From Polytrichum commune (lineage: Eukaryota; Streptophyta; Polytrichopsida; Polytrichales; Polytrichaceae): 64,000 nucleotides of DNA. The notes beneath the pieces were generated by a model that did not search any database, was not told the origin of the DNA, and worked only from the letters and a program-made list of their open reading frames with translations. Positions 58,423 to 64,000 of this stretch are shown piece after piece. Positions within the stretch are counted from its first letter, which is position 1, and each line of letters opens with the position of its first letter. The translations under genes and the position numbers were made by a program. The stretch is taken from contig OX485809.1 of the NCBI GenBank assembly GCA_950295325.1, positions 36,647,081 through 36,711,080 of the forward strand. Reading direction: 5' to 3'.

Positions 58423-60170
58423 ATAGTAGAAAAAATGGTCCCAAACAACGTGGTTCTAAACAAAACTCTTGTAAAATTGGCGCAACCAATCTATCTATCT
58501 TTATATATGTATGAGGGGTCCAGATTGGTCACTGTAATTGAAGAACACAATTCTTTGGAACCACGTTGTTGTTGTTTGAAACCACTTTGTTTTCTACATT
58601 GTTCCTAGAATAGGTGTTGGATTCTTATTGTTTCTACTTTCAAATTTTTTTTACTACCGAATTCTTATTTATTTCTTCATGTGTACACTACATTAAACAT
58701 AAGATCTTGTGCCCCCCCCCCCTTCCCCCCTACAATACACCATAAACCCACATAAATGACCATGCAATCACTACGTGCCAACCAAAGAAGCAAGCATGGG
58801 ACACACTTATTCCTACAAGACAAGTCATGGAGTGACAATTTGATTAACATGGCACATCAACTTCAATGCCACATGATATCATATTTATAATGGGGTATAG
58901 TTTCATGACACCTACCATGGGGGAGAGTGAAAACACACATGAGATTATATAGTCCATGTTTTATAATTTAATACTATATTGGCTTTTAACATGGGACCTA
59001 CTTGGAGCAAATTACTTCAACAAACTTGGGCAGGACAAAATTGTAAGATGCCCTCATGGCACACTAAATAGTCCTAGTATTGTGGGCCACATTATCTTTC
59101 TAGAGCTCATGCTATTTCTCAAAATGAGAATTCATGTGGGCCACATCAATTTCCAACCCACATCAAATTTATAGCAGAATATTAGTGTGGGCTACAATAA
59201 AAAATTTCCTAGAAAATTAATGTGGGTGATTATTTTATTTTGTGCTACTTTTGTTCTACAAGTAATATTTGATGTGCTGGTCAGAAGTCTTCATGAAGAC
59301 TTAGGGGAAGACCCGGGTCTTGGACCCATGTTGATTCCAACATGACTAGAAAATTATTGTGGCACACGCTAGTTATTTCCAAGTTGTTTTTCCACCCACA
59401 CTAACATGACTATTCGGTGTAGTTGTCAAGAACCATAATCGTAAATAGTGTACCTATTTTGGGTTAAGTTAGTGTATTCCAAGGTAACACTATGAATATA
59501 CCTACAATAATATTCACTATGTAAGTGACAATACTAACCCATACTATTTACCATAAATCATGTATAGTGCACCTATTTAGGTTATTTAGTAGAATATAAC
59601 TTCGTGAGTGAAAAAAACACTCATAACATTATCTAGCTATGACTATATGCTAGATGGAGCCAGGAATAAGTCAAAATACTATTTGGAATTATCTTATGCT
59701 TATTCTCTCTCACCAATAGCCCAATAAACTTATGTGAAGCATTGGCACTAAGATTATTAGAGTGGAATGGCTAATGACTACTAAATAATGTTATACTTGC
59801 ATTGCATAATTTACAATACTAATCCAAACTAATTGTCACAAATCCTATATAGTGTATCTATATGTGTTGTGTTTTTGAAACTTGATACCCTTTGGGCATT
59901 GGCAACACCACCACCACATCTCTTTCCAAATCCTACTCCAAAGCAACAATGGAGGAGCTTGGGGAGCATTACATGGAGAGACCTTAAAACTATAGTGGTG
60001 GAGGCACTACCACTACAATACCTACCAATTGTTTATATATATATAATGTAAGATACAATGATACCAATTGTTATATATTTGTAATCTTAAACATGTAAGA
60101 TAATGTGTGCATTTGGTACTACCAATAAAGTGATTATGTAAACCTCACTATGAAGAATGAAGTTTTATTG
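58423..60170. other. AT-rich non-coding stretch
   Basis: Diverged direct repeats near 59528-59585 and 59812-59862 (ACAATACTAA-CC, TATAGTG-ACCTAT). A poly-C run lies at ~58713. No gene seen. Confidence 0.3.
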
Positions 60171-60188
60171 GGGGGGGGGGGGGGGGGA
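60171..60188. repeat. poly-G run
   Basis: About eighteen G in a row. Confidence 0.88.
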
Positions 60189-60504
60189 CATCTTCTTGTA
60201 TTGAAATGGATTTAACCAAAGTATAGGAGCAACTATATAATTGTAAAGTATGGGCATGAGCTAGGTCGAAATGCCCTTATGGTCTTTTGTTTGAGTGTAA
60301 CCATAATGTCTTGGAGGGTTTATTCCTTCTAAAGTAGTGTTGGAGATGTTTTTTATAAGAGAAACCAAAAAAACAAAAATAAATCATTGCGTAAAACACA
60401 TGTTGGCTATTCATGTTGCTTATACTTGTCCTTTGTTTGACATGATATCCCCATCATTGAAAAGAGTGCATGATGCTAGTGCGGAATGCTTGCATGTACA
60501 CTTC

Positions 60505-60990
60505 CTTATGCAAAATGGTCGCCCGTATACATATTACCAACATGTCTTTGCTCCCCCTTACCATCTGCCCTCAAATTCCACATTACATGACCTGAGGGGC
60601 ATTTTCTCTAAGGTGGATGTGCCTGATTTGGGTTATGATCTTCAATGAACACCTATATTTGAGTGGTGCATGGTTGGATGTGAATCTAGGAATGGACATA
60701 TATAAAGAAGACATGTCTTGAAAGTGATTGGATTGTGTGCTCAAAAGGTGTTATGTATTCTAGACATAACAATGAATATAATTAGGGGGAGTTATATGAT
60801 CATTTAGTAACTCATAGAGTCTTCACTTTCACAATGAATAGGATATTTATATAACAAGCTCCTACAATTGTGAGGAAAGTGGCTACAAGAACAATCTAGA
60901 CTTGCTAATAATCATCTTGATTAATTGCATGTTTCAAATCTTTTTAGAATTGCGTGTAGAGAGAAAAGTGTCCATTCAAGACCCTCTACC
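60505..60990 (+). repeat. dispersed repeat R1, extended copy
   Basis: Adds an upstream block (TATGCAAAATGGTCGCCCGT, CTCAAATTCCACATTACATG, GGGGCATTTTCTCTAAGGTG) before the usual R1 core at ~60650. The same upstream block occurs at 61440-61560, so R1 is longer than the other copies show. Confidence 0.6.
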
Positions 60991-61439
60991 TTACACATAA
61001 CCAATGGCTCACCCAAGAGCATCAAAACACATCTTAATGTATCATCCATGGAGGCATAATATCATCCTTAATTCTCATACTATGTCCATGAGTTGATTGG
61101 TTATGACCGATAACCAACTCAAGTAGGTGACTCGACTCTCCGCTCATGTATCTAGTTTGTAATTGCTAATAGTAACACACACTATGAGTTTATCATAATG
61201 AGTGCAGGGCCATCCAAGGATGAGTGTTCATAACACCTACCGAGGGGGAGAGTGAATTGGGGGAGGGGAAGGCTATCATAAAGCTTGGCGATTGCTAATT
61301 TTTACCAAATGAAACCCATAACTCGGGTTTTGAGACCTCAAATTAGTCCAATGAGCTTAGATTTGTATGAATCAACAACCAACATGTCTATAGGGGCATG
61401 TATTTTCTATTACTTCCTCAATAGGTATTACGAAACAAA

Positions 61440-61960
61440 ATCCTTTTTGCAGAATGCCCACCCGTATGTAGATTACCAACAAGTATATTTTGCTCCCCTC
61501 CTTGGGAAACACCCTCAAATTCCACAAGACACAACCCAAGGGGCACTCCCTCCCCTATACGTACTTGCTAACATGTAACCCACATTATGGTAGACATGCT
61601 TAATTCGACTATTTTTCGTATTTGGACACCTATATTTTGAGTGGTATGTGGATCTAAGAACACATATGAACACATGTGTTTAAAGAAGATTGGATTGCAT
61701 GCTCAAGCTATGATAACCATTTTAGGCTCAATAGTCAACATAATCAAGGGCACCTACACGACCATTTGATGAGCACAATAATCCTCACTTTGGTAATGTA
61801 CCAAATATTCAAACGAGCTCCAAAAATCACGAGGAAACTGACTACGGCCTCAATTTGGATTTGCTAACCATCTCATACTAATCGTACATTTCATATCCTA
61901 CAAGAAAAAGGCTAGTTGGACAAAGTAACCATTTCAAACCCATGTACCTTATACCATGCC
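61440..61960 (+). repeat. dispersed repeat R1, second extended copy
   Basis: GCAGAATGCCCACCCGTATG, CTCAAATTCCACAAGAC and GGACACCTATATTTTGAGTG, then the R1 core ending in TTTCATATCCTACAAGAAAA. Confidence 0.6.
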
Positions 61961-62949
61961 CCACACCAGGGCCAGGCGTTGCACCTTGGCATAGGAGGAG
62001 TCCCCCTTGATGTGGAAAAATCATCTTTTCCAAAATTCACTACTATTACTTAAGACTTTTCATCCTACCCACATTAACCCCACCAAATGTAATGTACTAC
62101 AATTTTGTCCATCCAATCCACTACATACTAGACAAAAATTCCTATAAAGATGGAAGCTCTCCCACAATTGCGGGCCGATTGTTGGTCCTAGTGTGACATG
62201 TTATAAAACATACTACTATGTGGAAGAAGTTTTTGTCTTTCTAGGAGTCTTTTGTTTGTATGCATCGACAAAAACGCAGTCCATTACATCCAGTGAGATT
62301 ATTGTGAGTAGGACGAAAGGGTCCTTACTGGTAGCAGTAAATTTTGGGGAGAGGTGAACTCTCCCTATCAAGCACGAGCCCTCCTACTAGCGAAGAGCAT
62401 CAATTGGCCCTCGGGTGGGCATGCTCGATATCACTCATGCATTTGCTCACACCTACAATGCGCATCAGCCAACATACGACTCCCACCCGTATCGAGCACA
62501 ACTCTATTCATTTTCAGCCTACGACAAGATGCAAAGCACTCGAGCTCCAAACACTCATTGCCTAAAAAACGAATGTCAAAAGTGCCCCATACTAGCGTGA
62601 ACCAACCGTCCGTTGGTTATCACCCTCACCCCACACCTACTCGTGGGCACAACCACCACTGGAAGGCTTCCACTACCACAGAGGATAGATTTTTGTTTGG
62701 TTTTCTTCTTCTTCTTTTCCATTTTCTTTTAGCCCAACCAGCGAACGCTTGAAACTCACTCACATGCATATTATATCCATCCAGTCGTTGGCTAAAAGCA
62801 ATGGAAAAGTCCCCCATATTCGATGGGAAACCGCCCCTTGGGCAAGGCGGACTAGCTTGAGAAGTAACCCAACCCGCCATAGCTAGCTATGCACTCACAA
62901 TACAACAATGAGTGTGTGTGTATATATATATACATATATATAGCCGGGG
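61961..62949. other. non-coding stretch, no recognised gene
   Basis: Short open frames only; a (GT)n(AT)n tract is at 62909-62942. Confidence 0.3.
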
Positions 62950-63620
62950 CCGTCCAAGCCCCAGAGTTGACCTAATCCCTTAGCAAGATGCTGTTGCGAG
63001 TAAATATCCCACCGGCTTGGGTTGTGGTGGGTCAAAACCGGCAGCCCGCTTTCCATAGAGGGTGGTGGCATGGGGGTACGTGGGCATCCAGGAGGCAAGG
63101 AGCTCCAATGATAAGCGCAATCTTATTCATCCCTAGCTACGTAGCTAGCGAGCTACAGCGCCCCCCCCCCCTCGCTCGCCAGTGCGACGAGGGAGCGAGC
63201 TAGGCTAGGCTAGGCTAGGGTGAGTTAGCTGGGTAGGCCGCGATCGAATCGAGCGAACCAGGGCAGAAGAAGCTGACAAGCAAACAAACGCCGTCAATGC
63301 AATCATGGGGCAGTGATGGCGGACGCAGGGTTGACTCGAGGGCCCGGTCGGCGACCCGGAGGCGGATTCACGTGACGCGCGGGCAGCCATTGGTGCCCAA
63401 GCCACCCACGACGGCGACGGCCAACCAGGGCGCGCCACGCGGGATGCTTGGCCTCCACGCAGGCCGACCGGGTAAATGCTGGCCCTGGAGCGGGGCGCAG
63501 GGTGACCGGACTCGCCGGTGGTCTGCCACGTCGGCTTGCGTCCCCCTGCCCCGACAACCTCCCTCATTGGTTGGCCCCGGCTGTATGTATAGTGGGTTTC
63601 CCCTCGTTGAGTATACGGAT
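62950..63620. promoter_or_regulatory. GC/CpG-rich block, candidate promoter of a gene outside or at the window edge
   Basis: The only long GC-rich, CpG-dense non-transposon block. It contains a G-box/ABRE-like core with CACGTGACGCGCGG (63370-63383), CCATTGGT (63389) and CATTGGTTGG (63565), then TGTATGTATAGTGGG (~63580), a weak TATA-like site. Also a (GGCTA)n tract (63200-63220). Open frames on both strands lack family motifs, so I do not call a CDS. Confidence 0.4.
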
Positions 63621-64000
63621 AACCTCGTGTACGTATTGTATGCAGTGTTCAAGCTTGAAGGCTTCATCAATGCCTTTCAAACGCGATGTGCCTAGTGGTG
63701 CATTTTTTTTAAATTTATTCTGAAATGCACATTTTCAAAATGCATTTTAAAATACTCGGAAAATGTTGAGGCTTTTTTGTGTTTTTTTAAAATAAATTCA
63801 CGACTACAGTCAGTCCAAGCCAGTAGGGCTATTATAGATACATTCAACTTCGCCAATTGTTCCATATTACCATATTACCATGTAGCATTGGTACATTCAA
63901 ACTCAATGGGAGTGTCTAAGCCTTGAGTTTTGGCACACGATTTGAAAAATACTAGAATACATAATGCACAACATGGCACACTAGAGAAGTTGTGAATGGT

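Noticed and set aside
63205-63723. Several overlapping frames of 84-132 codons in the GC-rich block
   Set aside because: GC-rich DNA has few stops in any frame; residues are low-complexity and no motif is seen.

Overview
This looks like a gene-poor stretch of a land-plant nuclear genome. It is AT-rich, and the one clear host gene has five exons with introns of about 0.8-1.3 kb. The PIF/Harbinger, MULE, hAT and SINE elements are typical of plants. I cannot name the species; seed plant or fern are both possible. No rRNA, organellar insert, CRISPR array or bacterial-type operon was seen.

Layout. 218-5966 (minus): a complete IAA-amino-acid hydrolase gene of the ILR1/ILL type (M20D amidohydrolase, 442 aa, signal peptide), with introns full of small foldback transposons. 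6110-10917: an intact-looking 4,808-bp PIF/Harbinger DNA transposon. It has 32-bp inverted ends, a TAA target duplication, a DDE transposase on plus and a Myb/SANT-like partner protein on minus, and it sits 141 bp upstream of the hydrolase start codon. 10921-28700: mostly non-coding repeat DNA with MITEs, tandem duplications and microsatellites. 28700-31100: an inverted pair of related segments, one carrying a 163-bp tRNA-derived SINE with a 14-bp target duplication and the other preserving the empty site. 32455-32875: a hAT-type MITE with an 8-bp duplication. 37550-39760 (minus): a decayed hAT-like transposase. 41169-42257: a 1,089-bp long-arm foldback MULE with a 9-bp duplication. 47028-47903: a MITE whose interior is a tandem array of six palindromic ~113-bp units. 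50853-51700: a transposon holding nested perfect hairpins built on AACCGGTT. 51990-52384: a Tourist-like MITE. 53626-53989: ten short stem-loops with a near-constant AGAC loop and stems that change in concert. 62950-63620: a GC/CpG-rich promoter-like block near the right edge.

Working together. The hydrolase would release free auxin or jasmonate from amino-acid conjugates in the secretory pathway. Its proximal promoter has been split by the Harbinger insertion, so its expression may now depend on transposon sequence. The two Harbinger proteins form the usual pair of DNA-binding partner plus nuclease and could mobilise related MITEs. The rest is a layered record of non-autonomous elements. Its unusual trait is how many of these repeats are themselves hairpins or arrays of hairpins.
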